Shown: positions 22,597-33,450, counted from the stretch's first letter. The stretch is DNA of 64,000 nt from Sweltsa coloradensis (GCA_024449915.1 JAMZAV010000004.1:124001-188000); one strand, 5' to 3'. Notes: generated by a model from the sequence alone, not told the origin. Program-made: numbers and translations.

Positions 22597-24105
22597 AAGA
22601 CTTTAACGGATGGAATAGGAACACTTTTTATCTAATACACAGAGTTCACATCCAATGAAACGTTACCTAAGTTCCAAGGTATATTCAATCCTAATATTCG
22701 ATTTTTGTCTGGAGACATTAAGCCTGAATGACGGCGATTGGTCGGATTATACCCTCGTTCACTAAGACTGAACTGATATCGAGTTTCTAAGATTCATCTC
22801 TCTGGTGATAACCCAAGCAAGGTTTCCATGGTTACCGCTGCGGAGAAGTCCTGATGAGCAGTGACAATAATCTCACAGGTCGATCACCGAGAGGGAAGTT
22901 ATGCCCCTGTTTTCCCAGCAAAGATAACGGCAAAACTTTTAAACTACTTTTCTTCTTTCTCCTCTTTTTCCACGAATTTCATTTGACTTTTTATGTATAA
23001 TGTTACTTTTGGAAATATCTATCGAAAGAGTAAATTGGTGTTTTTCTGGGAGATGAGTAATAACGATATTTTGTCGAAACAGTAAAATGAACCAGTTTTT
23101 CAGTTGAGTACAGTTTCTTGACAATTGAAAATACTTTTTTTGTAGGAATCATCATTTAACCTTTCGTGACTGTCTTTGTAATATGATAAGGATCGATTTG
23201 TTTTTGGTAATATGCTATGGAAAGTAGTAATAAGAAATAAACACCAGCATTCGCCTATGACTGAAGTAGCCTATACCTAAAAGGCAAGTTTTACAGTGGC
23301 TGGTATAGAACAAGTGATATACAAAGATTTGTGAGCTGCACATGTGTCAGGCTTGTATTTTAGTAAATTAAATTACTCTTTTTACGAATAGAGGATATTA
23401 TTCGGAACATAGTGTGTTCAATTGACAAACCGTGGCAATCCTGATCTAAAACCAAAACTTTCAATCGTTTTTGAAAGAATTATTAATCAATTATTGATTC
23501 TGGTTATTCCCTTCTAACAGTCTGTTCTCACATCAGGATTTTAGATTTATTAGAATAAAATTCTTTAACCACCTTATAACCTTTTAACTATCTCACTCAC
23601 CGTATTTGTATAACAAACAAGTATAGTTTTATTTTATTTTATTAGCGAAGGAAAAATGTTTATAATATTGTGTGGTGGCAATTATGTTAATTTATCTCAG
23701 CGCAAGTTTTCAGGTTTGTTGGCAGCATCGCCCATGATATTTCAATGTTGGGATAAATTCGTATTTAAAGTTCAGTTTCCGTACCATTAAAACCTAGTTT
23801 GTGCGGGACACTCCTGCATAATAACTTAAGTGTGAACGATATTTTACCACGGTTTGTTGGCTACCTGCCTATGCTAACGACCACAACAATACTCACAGTT
23901 ATAAGATTTAATTAATTTTATAAGCAAAACCACAAAGTAATTAATTTCGTGTATACGACCCTTGAAAAATGTGGATACTACAAAATCAGATCATTAAAAC
24001 AAAATAAATGTTAAAAGTAGTAAATAATCTGTATAAAGTAGAGAGGCGATTACGATTATCTTTAAGTCGTTTACGGCCTATTCATATATTTCAAGATTAT
24101 AACTT
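22597..24105. other. No feature seen
   Basis: AT-rich non-coding DNA with no gene and no repeat shared with the rest of the window that I could detect. Confidence 0.4.
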
Positions 24106-24310
24106 TCCTCCTCCATCCAGGACCGACAGTGTATCTGAAGCGCAACGCGAAATAATCTAGTTTCGGTATATCACGAGTTCGACACTCACTATTGGCAATC
24201 CTGACTGAAAGTTTTTCAAACGCTTTCTTCAATCTTTGTTGCGAATGCAAGTGATAACCCGGAGACATTCTCTAGCAACTACCTGAACTCCAGAATACCT
24301 AGGCAGACAA
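24106..24310 (+). mobile_element. SINE group 2 copy, degenerate
   Basis: tRNA-like remnant 'atatcacgagttcgacactc' and the group word 'ggcaatcctgactgaaag', followed by 'ctgaactccagaatacctaggc', which resembles 33950-33965 and 17755-17770. Confidence 0.55.
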
Positions 24311-25264
24311 AATGAATACCAAGTTAGTTAGAAAACTACATGCAATGGTCCCTAGGCAGGTCCCCACGAAAAGGTTTTTTGTATAATAAAGTATTATTTA
24401 CAACGGAACCGTTAGTTGCTATTCAAGCCCGTTGAAAACGACGTTCTTTAGAAGACTAATAATGATGGCTCCTTTATAGTCACTTGCTTTCCTTTATAGT
24501 CTGATAAACACAGTTTGCAGAAGCAGTGGACATGAAAAGGACGGTTGAACACAACACAAACAACAAAGATTCACGTCTGATGGGCTTGAAAGAGAATGAT
24601 TGACGCACGCAACGAGTGCTTTAATCCGGGGAGAACAAACACAAAGGTTATACAGACAGTTGGGATCGTAGTAGTACAAACTATTAAAAACAAATTCTTG
24701 GAGTTTTGCAGCGAAACACAGACTGTGAGATAACTTTGCAGGTGACAATGGATGCGGTCCGCGGTGGCTCATACGATTAGTGCGCTGTTTAAATTGAAAT
24801 TGAAAAGTGAAAGAAAACGTGACAACAACGTATTCCAAAGGTTTGTATTTTATTTTTATTTTAGGCGATTGTTTTGATAAATTTTGTTTTTGAAAGCTGA
24901 AAACATATTTACATATTTTATACAACATATTATTGCAAAGGGTAGAGTTGGGTTGGTTCGAGGAAAATATTTCATATACAAGCAAGCCGTTTGGCACACG
25001 GGTTTTAATTGCCAATTAAGAATTTGTTTCTCAGTTAATTAAGTGCAGGTGATGTGGGGGGGGGGGGTAAACTCAAAAAGGGGGAGAGGTCACATTAAAA
25101 AAAGTGGTGGCCTATTTGTAAGGTTATGGAGTCAGTTTCTTATATTTTTGGGACGGAATATTGAATGGGACACATTTAAGTATGACCATAGAGAAAACTC
25201 AAAGTCCTTATCCCTAGCATATTTGACTTCATCCGACGAATGACATTCCTCCAGAGCCAAATCA
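24311..25264. other. No supported gene; 173-codon minus frame is unconvincing
   Basis: The longest minus frame here (24494-25015) is rich in Ser, Cys, Leu and Phe, has no recognisable domain and no conserved pattern. I treat it as chance. A 12-G run lies at 25056-25067. Confidence 0.4.
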
Positions 25265-25415
25265 ACCTTAGCACAAGTCTTACGTATCGTATCGATCTTA
25301 TCGAGGACGTGGGTTCGAATCCCGCAAAATGCATGTTTTTTTGTATTTGTCCTCCATCGTCATATATTACCACTCATCGCACAAACAAACAAAAACAATA
25401 AATCGTGACGATAGA
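25265..25415 (+). mobile_element. SINE group 4 copy
   Basis: tRNA-like head ending 'gaggacgtgggttcgaatcc' with a perfect B box GGTTCGAATCC (25312-25322), then 'tgtcctccatcgtcatatattaccactcatcg', the group 4 body. The tail is partly lost. Confidence 0.7.
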
Positions 25416-25451
25416 TCGCTTCAATGGAGAAATGATAGTTTCCTGCAATTT

Positions 25452-25467
25452 TGGTGGAGGTGCCGGG
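25452..25467 (+). repeat. tRNA-Ala 3'-end complement motif, copy 3
   Basis: Exact 16-base core preceded by 'attt' and followed by 'tacgta'. It lies 40 bases beyond a group 4 SINE. Confidence 0.85.
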
Positions 25468-25584
25468 TACGTAAATATTTTGACCCAGATGGAGATATTT
25501 TTAAATTTAACTCGATATGATTTTTTGATTATTAAAAGTCAAGAAGTAGCTTAGGCATATTTACGTCAAAACAAAAGAGGACAT

Positions 25585-25680
25585 TTAGGGTTTGTGAGAA
25601 GTGGTTGAGCATCCGGAAAGCGAAAGACCCGGGTTCAATTCTCGATCTGGGTTGGATTCCAAAATTGAAGGATAATTCAA
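25585..25680 (+). mobile_element. tRNA-like SINE head fragment
   Basis: 'aagtggttgagcatccggaaagcgaaagacccgggttcaattc' has A- and B-box-like words, then 'gattccaaaattgaaggataattc'. Ungrouped fragment. Confidence 0.4.
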
Positions 25681-26050
25681 TATCAAACATTTGAGACTTT
25701 ATCGATTATTAATGATTTCTAGAACTTAGAACTTAGAACAGAGATGGTAGAAATACAAATTAAAAGCTCAATCATAAAAACCTTTCTATCAAATTCTATA
25801 ATATATATATAAAATTAATTTACTCTGCTGTGTTTTGTTATTTAGCAATATTGTCAAAATTATGATCTTTTAAATAGATAGTTTTCAATTTGTTTACATG
25901 AAAAGTTTTATTCCATGCCCCTGGGCGAATTCAATGTCCTTGTAGGTATTGTATATTATGAGTAACATTTAAATAAGTGTTCTGAAATCATCATCATTCA
26001 ACAACAGTTGCTGATGAATCATTCAATAAATACACGAAATAATACGATTT

Positions 26051-26066
26051 TGGTGGAGGTGCCGGG
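26051..26066 (+). repeat. tRNA-Ala 3'-end complement motif, copy 4
   Basis: Exact 16-base core preceded by 'gatttt' (last T in the core) and followed by 'tcgtgg'. It abuts the start of the 26-27 kb tandem duplication. Confidence 0.85.
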
Positions 26067-26080
26067 TCGTGGGATACAAC

Positions 26081-27465
26081 TTAATTTCACAGCCAAACTC
26101 TTGTTCCGACGCTTTTACCCTCGTCACTAGGTGAATAGCGAACACAAAAGACTTTGATTTGTCAGCAACGATTTTACGCAGCGAGTTATCAAATCGTTGT
26201 TGTAGCCCCCCTTTTCCACCCCGTCTTCTGTGAATGAGAATAACATCTGTTCGATTTAGCTCGTAGCAGTTTGTTAGCTCAAAGTTATTGTCGTATATTT
26301 GTAATGCAACTTAATAGTTCAATCGCACACTCTTTCGTATCGCTGTAAGAATAAGAACTCGGTACACAACCTTGTAGAATATCAAGTCATTGTTTACCGA
26401 GACTTTGTGAACTGTCCATTGATAAATCTTCCACACTATTGACTCTCTCTAGTGAATGCATAACTTTGCAGTTGTTATCGATATGCTGAAAAATGCCTGA
26501 GCGCAAAGTTTATTGTGAGTTTGATATTTTAATTTGAAGCTACAAATTTGTTTTCCGACTGCTTTGTACCTTCAAACAGTATAATCTTGTGGGGCTTTTA
26601 TGTTATAAAACATGCCGTTATCGGCCTAGTGATGAATTTTTATTGTAATGTACTAGGTGGTATCAAAATAGTAGCTACTTTATTTGTTTAATTAATTTCA
26701 CAGCCAACTCTTTATCTCGACGCTTGTAACCTCTCACAAGGTAAACTTGTCTATTTTATCTCCTGGAATAAACTCTTGTTACTTTTCCCCGCTCTCACTA
26801 GGTGAATAAACTCTTGTTCCGACGCTTTTACCCTCGTCACTAGGTGAATAAACTCTTGTTCCGACGCTTTTACCCTCGTCACTAGGTGAATAGCGAACAC
26901 AAAAAGACTTTGATTTGTATTCAGCAAACGATTTAGAGCAGCGAGTTTCAAATCGTTGAGTTGTAGCCCCCCCCCCTCCTTTCACCCCCGTCGTGTCTGC
27001 TGAATGAGAATAAGCTATCTGTCGATTAGCTGTAGCAGTTTTGTTAGTCAAATGTTATTGTCGTATAATTTGTAATGCAAATAATACGTTCAATTCGCAT
27101 CATCTCTCTGTTTACGCTGGTAAAGAATAGACAATCGAGTACACAACCTTGTAGAATAATCAAGTCAAATTGTTTAAACAGAGACGTTTGTGAATTTCAT
27201 TGATAAATTACACACAATATTGACTACATCTTATAAGTAATGCATAACTTTGCGAGTTGATTATGATATGCTGAAAAAGTGCTTGAGCAATTTATTGTGA
27301 GGTTTGATATTTTACTATTTTAAGTTACAAATTTTTTTCTTCTTTGTACTTACAAATACTAGTATTCTTGTGGGGCATTATGTTAAAACATGCCGTAGAC
27401 GGCTATGTTGACATTATTATTGTAATGACTAGGTGGTTCAAAATAGTAGTTACTTTATTTGTTTT
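26081..27465 (+). repeat. Large tandem duplication with an embedded 42-bp minisatellite
   Basis: Unit 1 (26081-26691) and unit 2 (26692-27465) align along their whole length, both starting 'ttaatttcacagcca'. A third start (about 27463) is cut off. Unit 2 is longer because it carries extra copies of a 42-bp unit ('gaataaactcttgttccgac...cactaggt'), with two identical copies starting at about 26804 and 26846 and diverged ones just before. The units differ mainly by many one-base insertions and deletions in both directions, not by substitutions. No coding capacity is evident. Confidence 0.9.
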
Positions 27466-27982
27466 AATTACTTCACTATTATTTATAACTGACTAATGGC
27501 TAATCGTTGGTAAGACATAATTTCACAAGAGTCAACTAGTGTAAATCATTTTGATCTTGCAAAAGACATACTTGATATATTTTCTCTCCGCTTTGTCACA
27601 GAGTTTGTTTTATCTGTATCCATTTTGTTTAAACAGAAAATATAGAACTATCTAAATAGATTTTAGGAGCGCAGTTGAGTATTAGATAACATAGAAATCT
27701 AGAAGATAAAATACAAGAACCGTCATGTTTTCCTTCTAAGATTGTCCGGTATCAATGGGCGAGTTCTGTTTGTCTTGGAAAACAACGTCTGTGTGTGCCC
27801 AGTGTATTAGAGAGGTTGTGTGGAATGAAGAGCACTTTCTCCACTGTCAATCAGGTCGCGCCACCGTCGCTCTAGCCTAGCGGGAGAGTGGCGGGCTTTG
27901 TTGTCAGGAGAAGAAGAGGTATTTCCAATCTACGTGTTCGCCTTTGTTTCACTGATTGCTTCGTACCCTACGTCAAGAGTGT

Positions 27983-28418
27983 TAAATAAAAAATAAATAA
28001 ATAAATCAATTTTATTTAGAGTCTACCCACTCAGTTATATAACTGATTTTCAGTGGGGGACTTTAAATCAAAGCGACCAAGCCAACCCTGCAGGCCCCGA
28101 CGCAATCGACGAGTGAGCGATAACCAACCAAAGATCGATATTTTTAATAGGAAATATAGCAATCAGTGGTATGGACAGTGCGAACACCCGCGAATCAACG
28201 CCAGAATCAACAAGGCCGATTCAGAACAACTCTGAAATTTATTATGTGCTTCGTTGCTAGGACGGCTCCAAAGTCACCGTTTACAAACTCCTAAGACAAG
28301 AACTGATGGACTTAAGTCCAAATTAGAAGTTAAAAAACTTCTGACTTTAGCGGGAATCGAACCCTGGACCTTCTGCATTGGAAGCAGATACGCTAACCAC
28401 AAGACCAACGAGCCACAC
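27983..28418 (-). mobile_element. SINE group 1, near full length
   Basis: Inverted counterpart of 22183-22596. The tRNA-like head lies at the 28340-28418 end (complement of the B box at 28353-28363; anticodon arm 'tgcattggaagcaga'), the body through 28050-28330, and an A-rich tail (aaataaataaataaat) at 27983-28012. The open frames across 28053-28544 are read-through of this SINE and are not genes. Confidence 0.85.
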
Positions 28419-28624
28419 AACAAGTTGTTCGTAAACACACATGATTTAGTTTGCAAGATAGTTTTTAACCATTCGAGCAAACGTAACAAAAATATCGAGG
28501 TTTCTTATTTTGTGAAGAATATTTTAGTTAGTCAGAATTCCTAGAAACCCTCTGACTTCACATTTTACTTGTCTTTGTAGTATATTACGATTGCTGTGTT
28601 TTTAAGCATCATCACACTTTAATT

Positions 28625-28735
28625 TATAGATAGCAATTATCTTAAAAGTTCACCCTATCTAGGGATCGAACCCAGAACCTCTGGCTCTGTACGCACCCTA
28701 ACCAATTAGCTACCGTTTACGTGACAATATTTACT
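28625..28735 (-). mobile_element. SINE group 6 copy
   Basis: Minus-strand tRNA-like head: complement of 'ggatcgaacccagaacctctgg' (B box GGTTCGATCC) and of 'ccaattagctacc' (A-box side). Related to 14095-14165. Confidence 0.55.
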
Positions 28736-28779
28736 AATGGTTGTACTAATTGTTGTAATATAATAATGATCGATTGGAT

Positions 28780-28930
28780 TCTATTGCTTATCATATCATC
28801 CCTTTATTGCAGTATTGATTTTCTAAACGATAAGTGGTGAAAGTTGAGGGTAGGGACAAGCCTTATACGGGATTCTAACCCGCGTTCTTCAGTGCAACAC
28901 GCTTCGTACGCGCCCCAATTGCATGGGACA
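28780..28930 (-). mobile_element. SINE group 4 copy
   Basis: Shares 'cgataagtggtgaaag', 'gacaagcc', 'cgggattctaacccg' and 'acacgcttcgtacgcgcccc' with the other group 4 heads. Degenerate B box. Confidence 0.6.
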
Positions 28931-29246
28931 AAGTGAACGACATATTCATTGATATAAATATGTACATGTTAAACATAACATACACACATACGTCCGTTTT
29001 CACAAATGATCCCTTTAGTGCAAGGTTGATATAATATTTATCAATGTGATTAGTAAATAAATACTTCAAATGTTCAAGTCTACGTTCTATTTACATAGTC
29101 ACTGCGGCTCCTGGTTAATTGCTTTTCGTCAACCATTACGCACTCAAACGCAAATTGTAGTGAAAGTGGAAGCTACAATAATAAACAGGAGATCAAAGCA
29201 GATGCTAAATTAGTTTAAAGTAAAAAAAAAAGTGAAAGGTCTCGTT

Positions 29247-29503
29247 CCTAGCCAATCACAGGAGAGCTTAATGTGATTGGATAAAACGCTCATTTAGTGT
29301 GTGACGATATTTCCAAGTTTCATTTTTGGACTATGTCGTAGACGGAAAACACTAAGTAAAAACAAGATTGGAATCATTGACAGTTATGTTATGAGCGAGT
29401 CCTGAGTAATACCAATAATAACATAATGTTGCGCTATCGGCAGCGTGGAGGGTCGCGCGCATCCGCTCAAAGGCGGGATAGAGCTGGCCTGTGATTGGCT
29501 AGG
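29247..29503. repeat. Perfect 16-bp inverted repeat containing CCAAT boxes
   Basis: CCTAGCCAATCACAGG at 29247-29262 and its exact complement at 29488-29503. Sequences inward and outward do not match, so this is either a TIR-like pair of a 257-bp element or two opposed CCAAT promoter boxes. A third ATTGG lies at 29276. Confidence 0.6.
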
Positions 29504-29518
29504 ACGCCAGCCCAGTCG

Positions 29519-29770
29519 GGTAGGTCACAATCACATTCATCGCCGAGGACCAAGCCGAACTTACACGATCCAACCTTGTTACTTGCACCATTCATAGGAC
29601 ACCCCCATGTTATTAGTTCACCACGAGAATATACACGTAGGAACATCTCATCATCGAGGACCAAGCGAATAACTACGATCAACTTGTTACTTGACATTCA
29701 CTAGACACCCAGTTATTAGTTCACCCACCGAGGAATATTACACGGTAGGTCACAATCTCATTCAAAGCCC
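29519..29770 (+). repeat. Tandem repeat, ~110-117-bp unit, about 2.2 copies
   Basis: Unit 1 29519-29636, unit 2 29637-29743, partial unit 3 29744-29770. Shared landmarks: 'ggtaggtcacaatc', 'cgaggaccaagc', 'cttgttacttg', 'ttattagttcacc'. As in the 26-27 kb duplication, differences are mainly single-base gains and losses. Confidence 0.85.
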
Positions 29771-30640
29771 AAACTTATCCAAAATAATGATAAACACGTA
29801 AAACGTGCATCGACAATAAATAGCCACGACCCGTGTAGGCTACAGATGGTCACACGTGCCCCGCATAACCCTCCCTGCCCTATGGGCAGGTAAAATTCAT
29901 CAAATAATCATAATGATCCGTGTTACAATTCAGATGAATAAGTTTGCTTCCGCCCTGCCAGTGACTAATTAGGTTGCTGAATTAAAATGTTTACTAACAC
30001 GGACTTCAAATTACAAGATTGCAAAGAAACAGTGAATAAATCACCATTGCAATTACACTCATAACTTTTTTAAAACAACTTTGTTTATAAATAATCTTGA
30101 TAAGGTTAACGAATAATGTTAATACATAAATGTACATAGATAAAATAACTACTTAAATTAAAATTATAAACATTGATAACAAGGAAACTATTTTTAATAA
30201 TAATGAAGCAACATGGCTTTACCGAACCATTGAGAACCATCATCATGCGTGTCACAGCGGCACGATACAAGCGTCGCCCATCGTGAAAACCGATAAATCA
30301 AGTGCGTACTTTCCATTGAACGATCACCGTACTTTATATTATGGTCTGGAACATTCTCACGTACTAAAGTGACATCTTAGAATATTCTAAAAGAGAGATA
30401 GGGAGCGGATTCTTACCATTAGGGATTACATTTTAGATTAATATATGTTGTTTTGCGGATACATACTTGTAAATATGTACATATGCAAAGCCACAAATAA
30501 TTAATGCTTTGTGGGTGTGATACATGCATACGAATCATAGTTGTATTATATTCGCGTTTTCATGTTCGTTTTCTATCTAACGGCAAGGGTAAATGCGGCA
30601 GAACACAAGTTTGGCTGTTCAATTAAATTGCATTGAGAGA

Positions 30641-30656
30641 CCCGGCACCTCCACCA
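30641..30656 (-). repeat. tRNA-Ala 3'-end complement motif, copy 5
   Basis: Exact 16-base core on the minus strand, preceded there by 'cacttt', followed by 'tctctc'. It sits directly at the tail end of a group 5 SINE. Confidence 0.85.
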
Positions 30657-30664
30657 AAAGTGAA

Positions 30665-31110
30665 AAATATTTTTGTCTATTTATTTATCGTCTATATTTT
30701 AGTTATACAAACTAATTTTCAAAGGAGGACAACTAAATAAAACCAATGACATTAGAAAACAGACGTCAAAATGAACTATAGTTAATAAGTAAGTTTGAAA
30801 TAGTAATATTAGAACATAACAATGTACAGTAAGACAATTTGAACTCGCTTGCTAGTAGGCCTATGTTGAAAACTATTTTTAAAATACACATAATTTTCGT
30901 AGGAACCTACTCAGTGCCCAGGGATACATTTTCTATCTTCATGTAACTAGTTAGGTTCGGATATTTGGGAAAGAACGCGCAAGATTATTATTTATAAGGT
31001 TAGAACACAACTTACATTTTGAGTGGGATAACTTGATAAAACTTCAGTCAGTGACTGGTATCGAACCCATGACTTCCAGAATCAGATTATAGCGCGTTTT
31101 GTTTCTGCTT
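30665..31110 (-). mobile_element. SINE group 5 copy
   Basis: Head on the minus strand with perfect B box GGTTCGATACC (complement of 31057-31067). The body includes 'caaaggaggacaactaaata', shared with 3845-4310; the T/A-rich tail is at 30665-30690. Confidence 0.7.
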
Positions 31111-31219
31111 CCACTGTCTGTATAGGGTTAGGGGGTTGTGGGGGGAAGGTGGGGGGTAACAGGGAAAGTACATGGACTAAGAAATCTAAACGAAATCTAA
31201 ACCATCATTCACATTTTGT

Positions 31220-31330
31220 CTGAGGGAACTTGAGAAACTTCAGTAAGGATTGTTGAGGACGGATATTGGTCCGATGCACTACTAATTGCTAATCGCGAGT
31301 AACGAACTCATTAACTACTTCTATCGTTAC
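31220..31330 (-). mobile_element. SINE group 2-like fragment
   Basis: 'aaacttcagtaaggattgttgaggacgg' and 'gctaatcgcgagtaacgaactca' resemble the minus-strand group 2 copies at 21960-22095 and 32110-32200. Strongly decayed. Confidence 0.4.
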
Positions 31331-32029
31331 AGATTTCAACTCTTCATTCAACCAACTTGAGTCATCATTGAGGTTCTGTAGGGGAAGCATGATAGCACAA
31401 TCTGTTATCTGTGATGATAGTTAACACCTTTTTACGTTCACAGTTCGTAAGCTTTTATCCCCCCCCCCCTTCCTAACTCCAGCCGTGGGTATCTCATGAG
31501 GCTCGTCTTACCCGGATATACGTGACGATATTCCGGGAAGAAGTGGGATGAACTCCTGATAAAGCATGACCAGAGGGTTGGGGGGGGAGGGGGGTCTCAT
31601 TATCCAACAAACTCGCTTCGAAGTTCACTTCACAGGCGGGGGTTGTCGTTTACAGGCTGGCCTGTTTGTCTGGAATATTAATTAGCGATGTCACGAACAA
31701 CTAAACCACTTCCGCTTATCCACAGCGAGCTAGAACTACATCAAAGTGATTATGAGTTGAGATGGAACAAACAAAATAGTCCTTTGGTTAACTCTAAACG
31801 CATCGGGGGGGATGTAGTGAGAAACGAATTGATATTCTACACGCGACATAGCTTGTGTGTAGTCATTTCATGTTATTACCGAATGCCACTTTGTCTCTAT
31901 TCAGTTTATTTAGGTTATACACATGTGAGTTTTTCTATTTACGGTAATCGAAACCTCTATGAAATGTTATTGCTATTGGTAGGAAAATGTCGCCTTTCGG
32001 GAGTCTAATTGGATTTTTGGAGTTTATAA

Positions 32030-32212
32030 TATTGTAAAGGGAACATCAAAGGGTTATTTAAGAGGACTCAATCCCTAGCGTTCGTAATAACGACTGACAC
32101 AAACATTAGATACAGCTTTTAGTCATGATTGCCGGAGGCGGGTACCGAATCCGGGACCTCCCGAACCAGTCTCGCGCGTTACGCTTGAGCTACATCTGTC
32201 GACCAGACCATT
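32030..32212 (-). mobile_element. SINE group 2, best-preserved minus copy
   Basis: tRNA-like head (read from 32212 down): GTAGCTCAAGCG A box, 'actggttcgggaggtccc', B-box-like ggattcggtacc, then 'ggcaatcatgactaaaagc' and the body down to 32030 ('ttaagaggactcaatccc', 'cgtaataacgactgac'). Confidence 0.7.
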
Positions 32213-32425
32213 ACGAGCATGTGTTACGTACGCGTCCACTGAACCTCTTGACTTAAGTGCTTACTATAGACAACGAAAGGATGAAAGCACACAAACTGTA
32301 AGATTAAAGGTAAGATTAAGTAGTTAATTGAAAGTTAACCCAAATGGCGGCGACACGAATCCCAAATTCAGAATCTTGATCATTTAAATGTCAATTATCT
32401 ACAAGGGACACAAGACTTAATTCGA

Positions 32426-32575
32426 AATATTTTAAAATATATTATATTTAAATACAATTCAGAAGTTAAAAAATCCATCCCGATCGGGGTTCGAACCCGA
32501 GTCTCCTATATTCCAGATAGGCGCCTTAGCCAACTAGACCACCGACTTCTGACTTCTGAATTGTATTAAAATATT
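32426..32575 (-). mobile_element. tRNA-headed SINE (group 3) inside an inverted repeat
   Basis: On the minus strand the head has a perfect anticodon stem (CCTAT/ATAGG) with loop CTGGAAT, giving GGA (Ser) at the anticodon position, and a perfect T-stem (TCGGG/CCCGA) with B box GGTTCGAACCC. The acceptor stem does not pair. The copy is bracketed by an exact 14-base inverted repeat: TACAATTCAGAAGT ending at 32466 and its complement at 32552-32565. The well-paired arms suggest a young insertion or one still close to a tRNA-Ser source. Confidence 0.7.
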
Positions 32576-32855
32576 TACAATTCCACCTAAGGGAGTGTTT
32601 CCCGACTAACCAAATCGGGAAATATATTTAATATAGTTTTAGCAATAACTTCATTCCTTATAAAACTTACTCTCGTGGGTGGAATTAAATATGAGGAAGC
32701 GTGGAGGGGGGGGGGGGTTTTAAATTTTAAATTTCAACACGTGTTGAATTCTTAGTTTGGATTTAATTTTTTTGATTTCGGGATGGTTGATTTGAAATGT
32801 ATATATTTGTTGAAAGTTTGGATATCCAAAACTCAAAATCCCCCCCAAATTGCAG

Positions 32856-33275
32856 GTGTTGGCCGTGAAGTTCGGTCGCGGGGCAGGGTCTCGCCAGCCC
32901 CAACCCGCTCGGGTCGTATCGATTCCCCGCTACCGCCGCGTCGTATCGTGCTGGTTCGGATGCTGCGGGCTCAGTCTCGTCATGGACTTGGGCGACGGCG
33001 GTCAGCAGCCTCGTCCCCAGGTGGCGTCCCGACGCCTGCCCACCGGCGCCGAGTACGCGATGTCTCAGCCGCCGGTGGTTAGCTTCGCGCCCGGCTGCGG
33101 CAAGCACGGGCCCAAGCCGAGCAGGAGGCGGGAGGAGGCCAGGGCGCTGCAGAACCTTCAGAGGCGCGTGGAGGCGTGCAGGCTGTCCAAGGCGTACACG
33201 GCGGAGCAGGGCCCGTCCACGCCGGCCTCGGGGCCCGCGCAGCCTCTCGACAACAGGCCCCAGCTGCTGCACAAG
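32856..33275 (+). CDS. Protein-coding exon with ATG at 32982 (unrecognised protein)
   Basis: This is the only stretch with strong gene signals. It is GC-rich amid AT-rich DNA, with an acceptor (C-rich tract, then TTGCAG ending at 32855) and a donor (AAG followed by GTAGGA at 33276). The ATG at 32982 starts 98 codons ending in phase 0 at the donor. An alternative in-frame reading from the acceptor adds 42 codons without an ATG. The predicted N-terminus is rich in Pro, Arg, Gln and Ala. Residues about 46-70 (PSRRREEARALQNLQRRVEA) are charged and likely helical; no signal peptide or membrane segment. The rest of the gene would lie further on the + strand, across an intron that immediately contains a SINE. 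I do not recognise the family; regulatory or nuclear proteins often begin with such disordered exons. Confidence 0.6.
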
Positions 33276-33317
33276 GTAGGACCACACCGGCACCATACCC
33301 AACCACTAACAACCCAA

Positions 33318-33450
33318 CCAATAAATAAATTTTTATTTAGAGTCTACCCACTCAGTTATATAACTGATTTTCAGTGGGGGACAGTAAACCAAAGCGACCA
33401 AGCCAACCCTGTAGGCCGGCGACGGCGTAAGCGATAACCAACCATAACCC
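33318..33450 (-). mobile_element. SINE group 1, 3' fragment in the putative intron
   Basis: Matches the last ~130 bases of group 1 ('gagtctacccactcagttata', 'aaagcgaccaagccaaccctg', 'gcgataaccaacca') with an A-rich tail at 33318-33332. It lies only about 45 bases beyond the donor at 33276. The long frames that read across the exon into this SINE are artefacts of ignoring the splice site. Confidence 0.8.

Noticed and set aside
24494..25015. 173-codon minus-strand open frame, among the longest in the window
   Set aside because: Composition is Ser/Cys/Phe/Leu-rich and unlike a globular protein, with no recognisable domain or splice context; length alone is compatible with chance.
26751..27051. 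Repeated peptide (VTRVKASEQEF / SPSDEGKSVGTRVY) suggesting a repeat protein
   Set aside because: The peptide repeat comes from the 42-bp DNA minisatellite, appears in two frames at once and is interrupted by indels in the other unit.
28053..28544. Open frames that look like a peptide with a 'GIEPWTF' word (and 'GFEPT' at 25176-25373)
   Set aside because: These are translations of tRNA-derived SINE heads (B box), a very common false gene signal.
32763..33302. Minus-strand 179-codon frame and its shorter neighbour at 33079-33321
   Set aside because: Antisense shadow of the GC-rich plus-strand exon; its Arg/Pro-rich composition follows from the complement of that exon and it lacks minus-strand splice signals.
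33276..33437. Extension of the 32982 frame past 33275 into a 195-codon ORF
   Set aside because: It crosses a good splice donor and runs into a group 1 SINE; the added residues are SINE translation.
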